From NCBI GenBank assembly GCA_900199595.1, contig FZRB01000004.1:106104-170103 (forward strand): 64,000 nt of DNA, written 5' to 3'. The stretch's first letter is position 1. Every line of letters starts with the position of its first letter. Position numbers and translations under genes: made by a program. The notes under the pieces are model-generated. The model saw only the letters and a list, made by a program, of their open reading frames with translations. It was not told where the DNA came from and did not search any database. Of this stretch, positions 27,147 through 36,255 are shown in pieces. This DNA is from Lachnospiraceae bacterium. Its GTDB lineage: Bacteria > Bacillota > Clostridia > Lachnospirales > Lachnospiraceae.

Positions 27147-27998
27147 ATGAACAGAAAAATATATGCAGATTATCATCTTCACAGCGAATTCTCTGCTGAT
27201 TGTAAAACAAAACTGGACGAGCTGATAGCTTCTGCAAAAGACAAAGAACTGAACTCGATATGTCTGACCGATCATAATGATCTTGATTTTCCCGATGTAC
27301 CGGATCATATCAGATTTGATCTTGATACCGATAATTATATTCGGACTCTGACAGATATGCGTAATTCTCTTCTGCCGGATTTTGACCTTAGAATCGGTGT
27401 TGAACAGGGCGTCATGCCTTCAACATGTGAAAAGCTTAACAGCTTTAGTAAGGAGCATCCGGGGATTGACTTTATCATCTGTTCCTCTCATGTAGTTAAA
27501 GAGGAGGATCCTTATTATCCTCAGACATTTAAATATCCTGATGGTTCACCTAAGGATCCAAAGCAGATATACATATCATACTTCGAAGATATTCTTTATA
27601 ATGTACAGCATTTCCATGACTATAATGTATATGGACATCTTGACTACGTATTCAGATATGGTCCTGATCACATCACCAGGGATTCCTTTGAAAAGGATCT
27701 ATATAGCGATATGAAGGATCTGATTTATGAGATTCTGAAAACGATCATATATGACGGAAAAGGAATCGAGATAAATACCGGAAGTCTTTACAGGGGCATG
27801 GACTACGCTCATCCACATCCACTCATTCTTAAGATGTATAAGGAGCTCGGCGGTGAGATTCTCACCTTTGGAAGTGATGCCCACGATCTGATACATATAG
27901 GTCATGAGCTTGATGATGCCGGTAGTTTTGCTGCACATACAGGCTTCAAATATTGGTGTACATTTAAAGAAATGTCACCTGAATATCACAATTTATAA
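27147..27998 (+). CDS. PHP-family histidinol-phosphatase-like protein
   Basis: The 283-residue protein has the full PHP metal set: HxH in DYHLHSEFS (about residues 7-12), DHND near 45, a Glu in GVEQGVM, His in CSSHVV, GHLDYVFRYG, and the ending FGSDAHDLIHIG. This pattern matches the HisJ/HisK histidinol phosphatase group, which removes phosphate from L-histidinol phosphate, but no other his genes are nearby. The start at 27,147 follows AAAGGAAATAAA; an in-frame ATG 16 codons upstream lacks a site. It is followed 17 bases later by a CPBP protease gene. Confidence 0.85.
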   Translation: MNRKIYADYHLHSEFSADCKTKLDELIASAKDKELNSICLTDHNDLDFPDVPDHIRFDLDTDNYIRTLTDMRNSLLPDFDLRIGVEQGVMPSTCEKLNSFSKEHPGIDFIICSSHVVKEEDPYYPQTFKYPDGSPKDPKQIYISYFEDILYNVQHFHDYNVYGHLDYVFRYGPDHITRDSFEKDLYSDMKDLIYEILKTIIYDGKGIEINTGSLYRGMDYAHPHPLILKMYKELGGEILTFGSDAHDLIHIGHELDDAGSFAAHTGFKYWCTFKEMSPEYHNL

Positions 27999-28015
27999 AT
28001 ATAAAGGAGATCAGA

Positions 28016-29041
28016 ATGTCTGATTTTAATAACACTGAAAATAACCAAACATTAAAGAAGATTTTTTCAATACTGGGACTCGGGTTCTTTGTTTTTCTGA
28101 TGCTTGATTTCGCAGTTTCAAAAGTTTTAGGAATATATCTGAAAAGTATTGGTGTAACTGAACTGAACAGCTGGGAAACCTATCTGGCAAGCATGATTCC
28201 TCTTTGGCTCATCAGTTTTCCTGTATGCTATCTAATAGTAAAAAAGCTCCCTGCGAAACGTCCCGATGAACACGAAATGCAGCCCTTCGATCTGGTAAAA
28301 ATCTATCTTGCTCTTACAGCCTTTATGATTCTGGGAAGTGTAATTGGAAATATTATATCATTCATCATAGGTCTTCTTGCAGGTGGTAAGCTTAATAATA
28401 CAACTATCGATATGATAAATAAACAAAAGCTTCTTCCTACTCTGGTTTTTGCCGTTATATTTGGACCCATCATGGAGGAGCTGGCCTTCAGAAAGGTGAT
28501 TCTTGACAGGGTTGGTAACTATTCAAAAAAATATGCGGTAATTCTTTCAGGTATAATGTTCGGACTATTCCATCTGAATCTGTTTCAATTTTTCTATGCA
28601 GCTGCGTTAGGAATGGCATTTGCATATATATACCTGTCAACCGGAAGGATCCGCTATTCCATCATCCTTCACAGCACAGTTAATTTCATGCATGGATTTG
28701 TACCCATAATTCTGTTAAAAAAACTGGATATTAAAAATCTTGAGGATTTTACCCTGGGTTCAGATTTTTCCGATCCTGAGTTTATTCAGAGGGCACTTGA
28801 TTTATATTCCAATCCTGCATTTATTCTTCTGGGAATGTATGGAACACTCATCATGATCTTCATAATACTGGGAATCATCATATTCTTTACACATTACAAG
28901 AAAATCAGCCTGGATAACACAGGTGCTCCGATTCAGAAAGAAAATGTAATGCCTGTTGTATATATTAACATCGGAATGATCCTCTTCCTTCTCGGAACTA
29001 TAGCAATCAGCATTTATAGGATAGTCATTCAGTTGATATAA
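28016..29041 (+). CDS. CPBP family intramembrane metalloprotease
   Basis: This 341-residue polytopic protein has about eight hydrophobic segments. CPBP (CAAX protease/bacteriocin-processing) motif 1 is EELAFRK near residue 150, motif 2 is FGLFHLNLFQFF near 180, and motif 3 is the HSTVNFMHG segment near 220. Members cleave within membranes, and some confer bacteriocin self-immunity; the substrate here is not evident. AAAGGAG precedes the ATG. It shares an operon with the PHP gene. Confidence 0.88.
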   Translation: MSDFNNTENNQTLKKIFSILGLGFFVFLMLDFAVSKVLGIYLKSIGVTELNSWETYLASMIPLWLISFPVCYLIVKKLPAKRPDEHEMQPFDLVKIYLALTAFMILGSVIGNIISFIIGLLAGGKLNNTTIDMINKQKLLPTLVFAVIFGPIMEELAFRKVILDRVGNYSKKYAVILSGIMFGLFHLNLFQFFYAAALGMAFAYIYLSTGRIRYSIILHSTVNFMHGFVPIILLKKLDIKNLEDFTLGSDFSDPEFIQRALDLYSNPAFILLGMYGTLIMIFIILGIIIFFTHYKKISLDNTGAPIQKENVMPVVYINIGMILFLLGTIAISIYRIVIQLI

Positions 29042-29073
29042 TTGATATAGCAGCTGATATAACAATTGATATG
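29032..29073. repeat. Four short TTGATATA-type repeats
   Basis: TTGATATA-like units begin at about 29,032, 29,041, 29,053 and 29,065. They span the stop codon of the CPBP gene and the start of the spacer, and are slightly diverged from each other. Seen directly; no function is assigned. Confidence 0.6.
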
Positions 29074-29077
29074 AACT

Positions 29078-29145
29078 AAAAAACTTCCCTGACATGGATA
29101 TGTACCCGGAATCCCGGACACACATTTATTACAGGGAAGTTTTTT
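29078..29145. terminator. Bidirectional terminator between convergent genes
   Basis: A perfect 14-bp inverted repeat, AAAAAACTTCCCTG at 29,078 with CAGGGAAGTTTTTT ending at 29,145, has A/T-rich outer ends. It can therefore terminate both the plus-strand CPBP operon and the minus-strand ATPase gene. The 40-base loop holds a small CCGG inverted repeat. Confidence 0.75.
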
Positions 29146-29181
29146 AATGTAAATTATTTATATACTTCTTTTATTTATCGT

Positions 29182-30918
29182 CTATTTCTTTGAACTGAAC
29201 AGTGTTGAGAAGATACCTCTTCCAAGGCTGGCACCTACATTTCCACCAAGAGTCTGTCCGAACTTACCAAACTTCTTGCCGACAGTCTTTCCAACCTCAC
29301 GTCCAACTGTTCCTGTAACAGCATTTCCAACTGACTTGGCAGCTCTTCTCTTTTCTGCATCTGCCTTATCCTTTTCTCTCTGTTTAGCCTTCTCTTCAGC
29401 TTCAGCCTTCTTAGCTGCTTCTCTTTCTGCTTTCTCAGCAGCCCTTGCAGCTTCTCTTTCTTCGCGCTCCTTCTTTCTTGCCTCTTCGCGCTCTTCTCTT
29501 TCCTTCTGCCTTTCAGCTTCCTTTTCTTCTCTTATTCTTTCCTTCTCAGCTTCAGCCTCTTCCTTCTGTCTCTGTTTCTCAGCCTCTACTTCTGCTTTCA
29601 GCTTTTCAGCTGCCTCAGCCTCTTCAAGACCTCTTCTCTGCAGGAATTCATAAGCAGAATCAGGATCGATGGCTTCAAAATATTTACTGTAAAGTATACT
29701 TCCCTTTATAAGGTTGTCTCTCTTAGCAGCATCTATTGCACCAAACGAGCACTGTGGCGGAAGTATATATGTTTTTTCTGCTATACCCGGAATACCATCT
29801 TCTCCAAGGAATGATACAACCGCCTCACCAGTTCCTAGAGCAAGGATTGTTTCATATGTATTAAACTCAGGATTCTCTCTGAATGACTCAGCAGCAGCCT
29901 TTACAGCCTTCTGATCTGCAGGAGTATATGCATGAAGCGCATGCTCTATTTTATTACCAAGCTGGGCAAGAACACCATCCGGAATATCTCTTGGATTCTG
30001 GGTACAGAAATAAATTCCAACTCCCTTTGAACGTATAAGCTTAACTACCTGCTCGATCTTCTCAAGAAGAGCTCTAGGAGCATCCTTAAACAGAAGATGT
30101 GCCTCATCAAAGAAAAATACCATCTTTGGCTTATCCATATCTCCCACCTCAGGCAGTCTCTCAAACAGCTCCGAAAGCATATAAAGCAGGAATGTTGAAT
30201 AAAGCTTTGTATTACTAATAAGACTTTCACTCTCAAGGATATTGATCATTCCCTTACCGGCATCACCAAATGTAAAGAAATCCATAATATTAAGTGCAGG
30301 TTCTCCAAAGAACTTGTCACCGCCGGCAACCTCTAATGACACAAGCGCTCTTACTATTGCAGCAATGGACTGAGGACTCATTTTACCATACTGTGCCTCA
30401 AATTCACCGTTATGATCTGAAACATAATTAAGCATGGACTTCAGATCCTTCGTATCTATAAGAAGCAGATTACTATCATCAGCTATCTTGAATACAATAG
30501 AAAGAATATCAGCCTGAAGATCATTCAGTTCCATAAGACGCGCCAAAAGAAGTGGTCCCATTTCCGAAATAGTTGTTCTGAGTGTAATACCCTTTTCTCC
30601 ATAAATATCCCAAAGGGTAACCGGATATCCTTTAAACTGAAAACCTGTATCAGCCAGTCCGAATCTTTCGATTCTCTTCTGCATATCTTCACTGTCTGCA
30701 CCCGGGTTAGATATACCTGCTATATCCCCCTTTACATCTGCAAGAAAAACAGGTACTCCCATATCTGAGAAGCTCTCTGCAAGAACCTTCAGTGTAACCG
30801 TTTTTCCTGTACCGGTTGCACCGGCAACAAGTCCGTGACGGTTTGCCATCTTAGGAAGAAGTGTTATCTTCTCTCCTTTGTCATTTATTCCTAACCACAC
30901 CTTACTATCGTAATACAC
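29182..30918 (-). CDS. HerA/YjgR-like ATPase (DUF853)
   Basis: This 578-residue protein has Walker A GATGTGKTVTLK near residue 33, Walker B FFFDEAHLLF near 270 and the motif FCTQNPRDIPDGVLAQLGNK typical of HerA-like ATPases. It fits the DUF853/YjgR group, DNA-translocase relatives of unknown role. From about 420 to 535 it has an extreme Glu/Lys/Arg coiled coil, then a glycine-rich tail (AVTGTVGREVGKTVGKKFGK) that may touch membranes. It begins with GTG at 30,918, eight bases after AGGAGG. Confidence 0.88.
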   Translation of the reverse strand: MYYDSKVWLGINDKGEKITLLPKMANRHGLVAGATGTGKTVTLKVLAESFSDMGVPVFLADVKGDIAGISNPGADSEDMQKRIERFGLADTGFQFKGYPVTLWDIYGEKGITLRTTISEMGPLLLARLMELNDLQADILSIVFKIADDSNLLLIDTKDLKSMLNYVSDHNGEFEAQYGKMSPQSIAAIVRALVSLEVAGGDKFFGEPALNIMDFFTFGDAGKGMINILESESLISNTKLYSTFLLYMLSELFERLPEVGDMDKPKMVFFFDEAHLLFKDAPRALLEKIEQVVKLIRSKGVGIYFCTQNPRDIPDGVLAQLGNKIEHALHAYTPADQKAVKAAAESFRENPEFNTYETILALGTGEAVVSFLGEDGIPGIAEKTYILPPQCSFGAIDAAKRDNLIKGSILYSKYFEAIDPDSAYEFLQRRGLEEAEAAEKLKAEVEAEKQRQKEEAEAEKERIREEKEAERQKEREEREEARKKEREEREAARAAEKAEREAAKKAEAEEKAKQREKDKADAEKRRAAKSVGNAVTGTVGREVGKTVGKKFGKFGQTLGGNVGASLGRGIFSTLFSSKK

Positions 30919-31032
30919 CCCTGTTACCTCCTGTATATAAAAATGTTAGTTCCGTTGCCAAAATATGCTTTCGACACCACATGAACAGTTTATCATTTAT
31001 TATAAAACTTAACAATCTATTTCATGTCTTAT

Positions 31033-32604
31033 TTATCTTCCAATTTTCTCCTTTAACCAGATTCCTGTTTCTGACAGATCATCATCTGACCATCCTGATG
31101 TCTTTTTACAATCTGAAGATATGATAGAAGATGTTTCCGCTTTATTTGACAGATTCCAGCCTGCATATGAAAGATTGTACTCATCTATCATATCAAACCA
31201 GTCCTCAGCTGAATCATAGTCTATTCCACCATTTCCGGATGCATCACATATGCTGAACTCAGAAATAAAAACACATAATCCTTTATCGTGTGCCTGCTTA
31301 ACCTTATTTCGAATGTTATCCTTATGAGTAGCTGCATAAAAATGTACTGTATAGGCTATATTTGTCTCACCTGTTATTGGATCATCCGAAGCTATGTCCA
31401 CATCCTGTGACCATGTTGGAGTTCCTACGATGATGATTGCATCCTTATCATTCGCTCTAATTACAGGGATTACGCTTTGGGCATATTCCTTTATTTCACT
31501 CCACTGAGTACTTCCATTTGGTTCATTACATATCTCATAAAGCACATTATCATAATCAGCATATTTAGCTGACATCTCATCAAAAAATGCAATTGCTTCA
31601 TCCTGATTTGTAAGTGGATTATTATCGCTTAATATATGCCAGTCAATTATTACATACATCCCCAGTTCAGTTGCGAAGTCAACACCGTCAGATACAAGTT
31701 TCTTCAGTTTTTCCTTGTCACCATCCTGACAATAGCCACCGGATTCACCTGTATACATAGCCAGTCTTATGAGATTAGCCCCCCAGTCATCTCTGAATGT
31801 CTCAAAAGCTTCTTTATTTACATACTCCGGAAACCAGGCCAGACCATGTGTACTTATACCCTTTAACTGATATTTATCACCATTCTTATCGACAATATCA
31901 GTTCCTTTAACACTAAGTGCACCATGATTTTCAAGTGCAGTCCCTTTCTCAGGTTCAGTTTTTTCCTTTTTCAATTCTTCCTTTTCTTCTTTTGTTTTTT
32001 CCACAGGTTTTTCCTTTTCTACAGTGTAAAGATCGCCACCGATGTAAAGCTCAGGAGTTTTTTCAAAGGTTCCGTCTTCTGAGCTTTTGAACTTCACCTG
32101 AAGTCCCATATTGGTCACCTGATGTGCCGGAAGTGTTGCATTATAGTCCAGACATGTAATATAAAGGGTATCATCCTTTATTTTATATTTACCATTCCAG
32201 TTATCACCTATCTCTCCATCTGAGAATCCACTGATCCTGACTTCCCAGTCAGTCAGATCTTCAGACGAATCATTATGAATATCTATATTATACTGAAATA
32301 CATAGCTGCCATTATCCTGCCAGTTGCCACCATCGGAGAGTTTTACATAGCAGGCATATTTTTTCGAATCTTCTTTTTCTTTTTTCTGCTCTGTAGTTTT
32401 TTCTTCAGTTTCAGACTCAGCTATCTCTTCGTCATCTTCTGTATCCTCCTGTTCCTCAGTATCAACACTTATTTCTGTTGATTCCGTCACAGGCTCCTTA
32501 GTTTCCTTTTTATCCGAACTGAAATTGTCATATAAAATATAAACAACCAATCCTGCAATAATAAAACATAGAGCCATAATAATAATTTTACTTCTGTTTT
32601 TCAT
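31033..32604 (-). CDS. Membrane-anchored GH5 endoglucanase with CBM2-like domain
   Basis: The 523-residue protein has a signal-anchor helix (about 7-25) and an acidic Glu/Thr linker (about 30-80). A CBM2-like cellulose-binding domain covers about 82-190 (NWQDNGSYVFQYNIDI, NWNGKYKI). A Lys/Glu linker leads to a GH5 catalytic domain at about 225-523. The acid/base is E361 in ICNEPNG and the nucleophile E449 in VFISEFSIC. It should cut beta-1,4-glucan at the cell surface. The ATG at 32,604 follows GGAG. The gene starts about 50 bases after the histidine kinase of cassette 2. Confidence 0.92.
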   Translation of the reverse strand: MKNRSKIIIMALCFIIAGLVVYILYDNFSSDKKETKEPVTESTEISVDTEEQEDTEDDEEIAESETEEKTTEQKKEKEDSKKYACYVKLSDGGNWQDNGSYVFQYNIDIHNDSSEDLTDWEVRISGFSDGEIGDNWNGKYKIKDDTLYITCLDYNATLPAHQVTNMGLQVKFKSSEDGTFEKTPELYIGGDLYTVEKEKPVEKTKEEKEELKKEKTEPEKGTALENHGALSVKGTDIVDKNGDKYQLKGISTHGLAWFPEYVNKEAFETFRDDWGANLIRLAMYTGESGGYCQDGDKEKLKKLVSDGVDFATELGMYVIIDWHILSDNNPLTNQDEAIAFFDEMSAKYADYDNVLYEICNEPNGSTQWSEIKEYAQSVIPVIRANDKDAIIIVGTPTWSQDVDIASDDPITGETNIAYTVHFYAATHKDNIRNKVKQAHDKGLCVFISEFSICDASGNGGIDYDSAEDWFDMIDEYNLSYAGWNLSNKAETSSIISSDCKKTSGWSDDDLSETGIWLKEKIGR

Positions 32605-32657
32605 TTTAGTTATCTCCAAGAATTTATAAAAATATAAAAAGCATAGCCATATTTATA

Positions 32658-34031
32658 TCACACAGGTATGTAAACATCAAACTCCATTTCTTTATTTTCC
32701 TGGTCTGCTTTTACATATATATCACCATAAAGCCCCTGGGCTATGGTGCGAGCTTCAAAAAGTCCTATTCCATTGCCCTCGGTATTTTCAGCATTCGATC
32801 CCCGCCAATAACTGTTAAATATATACGGAAGCTCCTTCTCATCAGGAACGTCGCCCTTATTCTTAATCACAAAATAATAACCATCCTCTTCCTTGCCAAG
32901 GCTTACATTTATACCTTCACCATTTCCATACTTGATGGCATTATTCATAAGCTGCGTCAGTATCCTGCAGATACCACTCTTATCACTCTTTACCATTGCA
33001 TTATGATTTATTTCAAATGTATAAGGAATTCTGAGTACATTTAGCCTGTTGCTGTATTCTTCCTCCAGAAAGTCCTTCAGTTCCTCAAGATAAAATGGAT
33101 TGATTTCCGGCTTAAAATCCACTACCGCTCCAGATGCTTTATCAATCAGTTCCTTTACTATGGCAGTCACTTCATCAGCATTCCTGTCTATTTTTTCAGC
33201 TATTTTTGCATCTTCCTCATTTACCTTTCCATCAGGCTGATACAGACCGGTACTTATAGCATCAGCATACAGTTTGATATTGGATATAGGCGTTTTGATT
33301 CCATGTGCTATAGTTGTCAGCATAGTCACATGTTCTTTGCTCAGTTCATCTGCTCTTCTTTTGTTGTTCTGCATATTATCACTGAGCATGTTTATACCCC
33401 AGATAAATCTTCCAAACAGACGATTTTTAGTCTCCGGAAGTTTGTCCGATATTTCATTCTTCGAGAGCTTCACAGGATATTCTGATAATTTTTCAAAAGG
33501 TCTGAGAACAGCTCTGCCAATATAAATGCATATTCCGACTGAGATAATAAATGCAGCTGCAAGGCAGACATTAATAAGAATTCTAAGCCTGTCAAAGCCG
33601 GAGTCACTGTATTCAAATACAATTAATCCGATGATATTTCCATTACTGCTAAGAGCCCATACCTTATCTAAATAATTCTCTCTATTAAGAAGGGACACTC
33701 CGTTGTTACCTGCATTTATTGGAATATACTCTATCTTCTCAGGAAGTGATTCTTCTCCATATTCTTTCTGAAGGTTATTCTTCTCACTGTTATAATATTC
33801 GTCTATCATATTCTGAATACGTCCAGAAGAAATAGCAGATGACTGATTCGATGAATCTGAAGCATCATAAGTGTCTATCTGCTCCTGTACTGCTTCAAAC
33901 ACTCTGTTCATCAGGATATTCACATTATCCTGTCTGGCCCTGATTACCTTAATGAATATAACATTCGAAACGGTAATCAGCACAGCAAAAAGAAGCACCG
34001 TCGCAATATAAAGTTTTCCCAACTTTTTCAT
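32658..34031 (-). CDS. Sensor histidine kinase of ABC/hydrolase cassette 2
   Basis: This 457-residue protein has TM1 at about 7-27, an extracytoplasmic domain of about 120 residues, TM2 at about 150-172 and a HAMP-like linker. The HisKA box is TTIAHGIKTPISNIKLY, and the HATPase domain ends NGIGLFEARTIAQG. The His box reads HGIKTP instead of the usual HELKTP. The ATG overlaps the regulator stop by four bases (ATGA). The large outside loop suggests direct sensing, as in the kinase of cassette 1. Confidence 0.92.
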   Translation of the reverse strand: MKKLGKLYIATVLLFAVLITVSNVIFIKVIRARQDNVNILMNRVFEAVQEQIDTYDASDSSNQSSAISSGRIQNMIDEYYNSEKNNLQKEYGEESLPEKIEYIPINAGNNGVSLLNRENYLDKVWALSSNGNIIGLIVFEYSDSGFDRLRILINVCLAAAFIISVGICIYIGRAVLRPFEKLSEYPVKLSKNEISDKLPETKNRLFGRFIWGINMLSDNMQNNKRRADELSKEHVTMLTTIAHGIKTPISNIKLYADAISTGLYQPDGKVNEEDAKIAEKIDRNADEVTAIVKELIDKASGAVVDFKPEINPFYLEELKDFLEEEYSNRLNVLRIPYTFEINHNAMVKSDKSGICRILTQLMNNAIKYGNGEGINVSLGKEEDGYYFVIKNKGDVPDEKELPYIFNSYWRGSNAENTEGNGIGLFEARTIAQGLYGDIYVKADQENKEMEFDVYIPV

Positions 34032-34714
34032 TCCTTAGTGCCTCCAAACTGATAACCCACTCTCCAGACTGTCTGAATAAGTTTTGGATTCTTCGGATCC
34101 TCTTCAAGTTTTTCTCTGAGCCATCTGATATGTACATTCAGGCTTCCCTGTTCACTGAAGCAGTCAAAGCCCCAGACCTCATTGAACAACTTCTCTTTCC
34201 TGATGATCTGCTCAGGATGTTTCATCATATATTCCAAAAGATCGAACTCTTTGCTTGTTACAGAAATCTCATTTCCATCCTTATAAACAGTTCTTGTGGT
34301 TATGTCCATTGTTATATTTTCATAAGTAAGCAGTTGTCTGTCCTCAGTCATATCATAGGCACGGCGCATAAGCGCCTTGATCTTAAAACCAAGAACAGAA
34401 ACCGAAAACGGTTTATCTATATAATCATCAGCCCCCAGTTCAAGTCCAAGTATCTTACTCTGGTCATCAGTTCTGGCACTCATCATCAGCACCGGCAGTT
34501 TCTGCTCACGCCTGATTTCCTGAAGTGCCTCATAACCATCCATTCCGGGAAGCATAACGTCAAGAAGCAGCAGCTTAAAAGCTGCTGTTCTTAATTCCTC
34601 GAGTCCCTCCTCTGCTCTTAACCTCCACTCTACAGAGTAACCCTCACGTCGCAGAAAATCGGTTATGAGCTTACCGAGTTCTTCATTATCTTCTATTACG
34701 AGAATATCTGTCAT
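34028..34714 (-). CDS. OmpR-type response regulator of cassette 2
   Basis: The 228-residue protein has receiver motifs IEDNEE, phospho-acceptor Asp in LLLDVMLPGMDGYE (about residue 51) and Lys in IDKPFSVSV. A C-terminal winged helix follows (MDITTRTVYKDGNEISVTSK, GSLNVHIRWLREKLEEDP, VWRVGYQF). GAGAAGGATT precedes the ATG. It is separated from the hydrolase gene by a 149-base spacer that contains a long inverted repeat, so it may be expressed partly on its own. Confidence 0.95.
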   Translation of the reverse strand: MTDILVIEDNEELGKLITDFLRREGYSVEWRLRAEEGLEELRTAAFKLLLLDVMLPGMDGYEALQEIRREQKLPVLMMSARTDDQSKILGLELGADDYIDKPFSVSVLGFKIKALMRRAYDMTEDRQLLTYENITMDITTRTVYKDGNEISVTSKEFDLLEYMMKHPEQIIRKEKLFNEVWGFDCFSEQGSLNVHIRWLREKLEEDPKNPKLIQTVWRVGYQFGGTKE

Positions 34715-34780
34715 GATATAATCCTTCTCATCAGAATAAACACATTATACGCCTGCTAAAGCAGACGCCTGACCTTCCTC

Positions 34781-34852
34781 AAAGGAAAGGCATAATTTAA
34801 TTTATCATGTATGCTATATATTTTCAATGATTGTTTCATCTGCCTTTCCTTT
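34781..34852 (-). other. 12-base inverted repeat between the C45 hydrolase and response regulator genes
   Basis: AAAGGAAAGGCA (34,781-34,792) and TGCCTTTCCTTT (34,841-34,852) are perfect reverse complements with 48 bases between them. A small hairpin (CTGC-TAAA-GCAG) lies just beyond, near 34,753-34,764. No T run follows on the minus strand. It could be an mRNA processing or attenuation structure inside the operon. Confidence 0.5.
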
Positions 34853-34863
34853 ATAATTTTATT

Positions 34864-36255
34864 TTAGTATTCTCCTACCTCCAGAAATCGCGGAATATCC
34901 TCTGAACAGACACCTTTTGTAAATGAAACATGTATCTTACCGGTTGCATAGTCTACTATAACAGTGTGCACATTTCCACTGTTATGTACATTTGAAACCT
35001 CGTACTGATCCACTACTTCACGTGCCATAAGTCCTTTTACATCAGCAACAGAAAACTTATCCGTTTCACTTACCCATTTGTTATACTTTACAAAACGAGT
35101 GATATTGAATTCCTGCCCTGTAAAGGTATCCTGATTACCTTTTGTTGCAAATGTATTAACTATACATAGAACATCCGGTGTATCCCACTTAAGCCCTTCC
35201 ATCAGTTCTGAATCAGCAGCTCTGAGAACTGATTTTGCTTTTCCGGCTGCAGCAACTTCACTGGTTGCATTTTCACAGCAGAATGCATCATTTACGTCTG
35301 TACAAAGAAGATTATTACACCAGGTAAAATCACCACTTTCTGCTACTAAATATTCACCCGCATCCTTAGCATTATCGAAGTTTTCAAGGGCATACCTTAT
35401 TTCAAAGGTATAACACTTTTTACCCTCATAAACGAAAGACATACCATCTTTTGATCCCACGTCATGAATCGCAATCATAACGCCATCATCATTTACTGCA
35501 GTTATTATATCGAAAACTCCCAGAAAACCAATGGATGTCAGCGATCTGTTTCCCTTCTTCATATGAGTGACCGTATGAAGCGCATTCACCTGATTCTCAC
35601 TTCCTGCATGCCACTCAAGACTTCTCATGGATATTCTCTTACCACTGACTGTCTTTTCACCATCGAAGGAAATCGAACTGCAGGCTGTAGGTCTCAGAGA
35701 ATCAGGAATAATCTGCATTGTAAGCGCTTCGATATAGCTTAACTTTCCATCCTCTACGTAGCCCTCGCCTTCAGATATAGTTTCTGCAAAGCTGATAATT
35801 TCTGCCTTATAGTCTTCAGGAAGTGAGTCAATCAGGGTCTTTACTCTTTCTTCAAGTGCTTCATTATTTACTTCTCTTCCATCAAAGGCCCACCTTATAC
35901 TTTCATGAAGATATGGTTCAAAATCATTTACATAATTAGGAACTGCCTCAAGGATAGTCTCAGCATAGGCCTTTCCTACCTCGGTCGGCTCACCCTTTTC
36001 ATAATCCAGAGTTACATCATAATAGGTTGGATAAGTCTTTATAACGCATAGACCATCTGCAGAAGAGAAGGATTCTATTAACTCTTCCTTTTCACTTTCG
36101 TCTGTATAAACTGCTGCGGCCTCTACATTTAGAGAACCAACCTTTTTCATTCCCTCAGAGCGAACTCTATCGGCACTACTGCCGCAGCCACATGCAGAAA
36201 GTGCAATTCCAGCTATCATAGAAATACATATTATTTGTTTATATATTTTATTCAT
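34864..36255 (-). CDS. Lipoprotein Ntn hydrolase, C45/choloylglycine-hydrolase type
   Basis: This 463-residue protein has a lipobox LSAC (C22), so it should be lipid-anchored outside. A helical segment (about 40-185) is followed by the Ntn-hydrolase signature at PTACSSISF, with candidate nucleophile C192. The GKRISMRSLEW stretch fits the family's conserved arginine/aspartate region, with Glu in place of the usual Asp. The family includes penicillin acyltransferase, acid ceramidase-like amidases and bile-salt hydrolases, and many activate by self-cleavage just before the Cys. An amidase acting on acylated peptides or lipids is the best inference. Its ATG overlaps the permease gene by eight bases. 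Confidence 0.75.
   Translation of the reverse strand: MNKIYKQIICISMIAGIALSACGCGSSADRVRSEGMKKVGSLNVEAAAVYTDESEKEELIESFSSADGLCVIKTYPTYYDVTLDYEKGEPTEVGKAYAETILEAVPNYVNDFEPYLHESIRWAFDGREVNNEALEERVKTLIDSLPEDYKAEIISFAETISEGEGYVEDGKLSYIEALTMQIIPDSLRPTACSSISFDGEKTVSGKRISMRSLEWHAGSENQVNALHTVTHMKKGNRSLTSIGFLGVFDIITAVNDDGVMIAIHDVGSKDGMSFVYEGKKCYTFEIRYALENFDNAKDAGEYLVAESGDFTWCNNLLCTDVNDAFCCENATSEVAAAGKAKSVLRAADSELMEGLKWDTPDVLCIVNTFATKGNQDTFTGQEFNITRFVKYNKWVSETDKFSVADVKGLMAREVVDQYEVSNVHNSGNVHTVIVDYATGKIHVSFTKGVCSEDIPRFLEVGEY

Noticed and set aside
29276..29653. A 125-codon plus-strand frame
   Set aside because: It is antisense to the Glu/Lys/Arg coiled coil of the HerA-like ATPase and has the expected Ser/Ala/Phe bias of a shadow frame.
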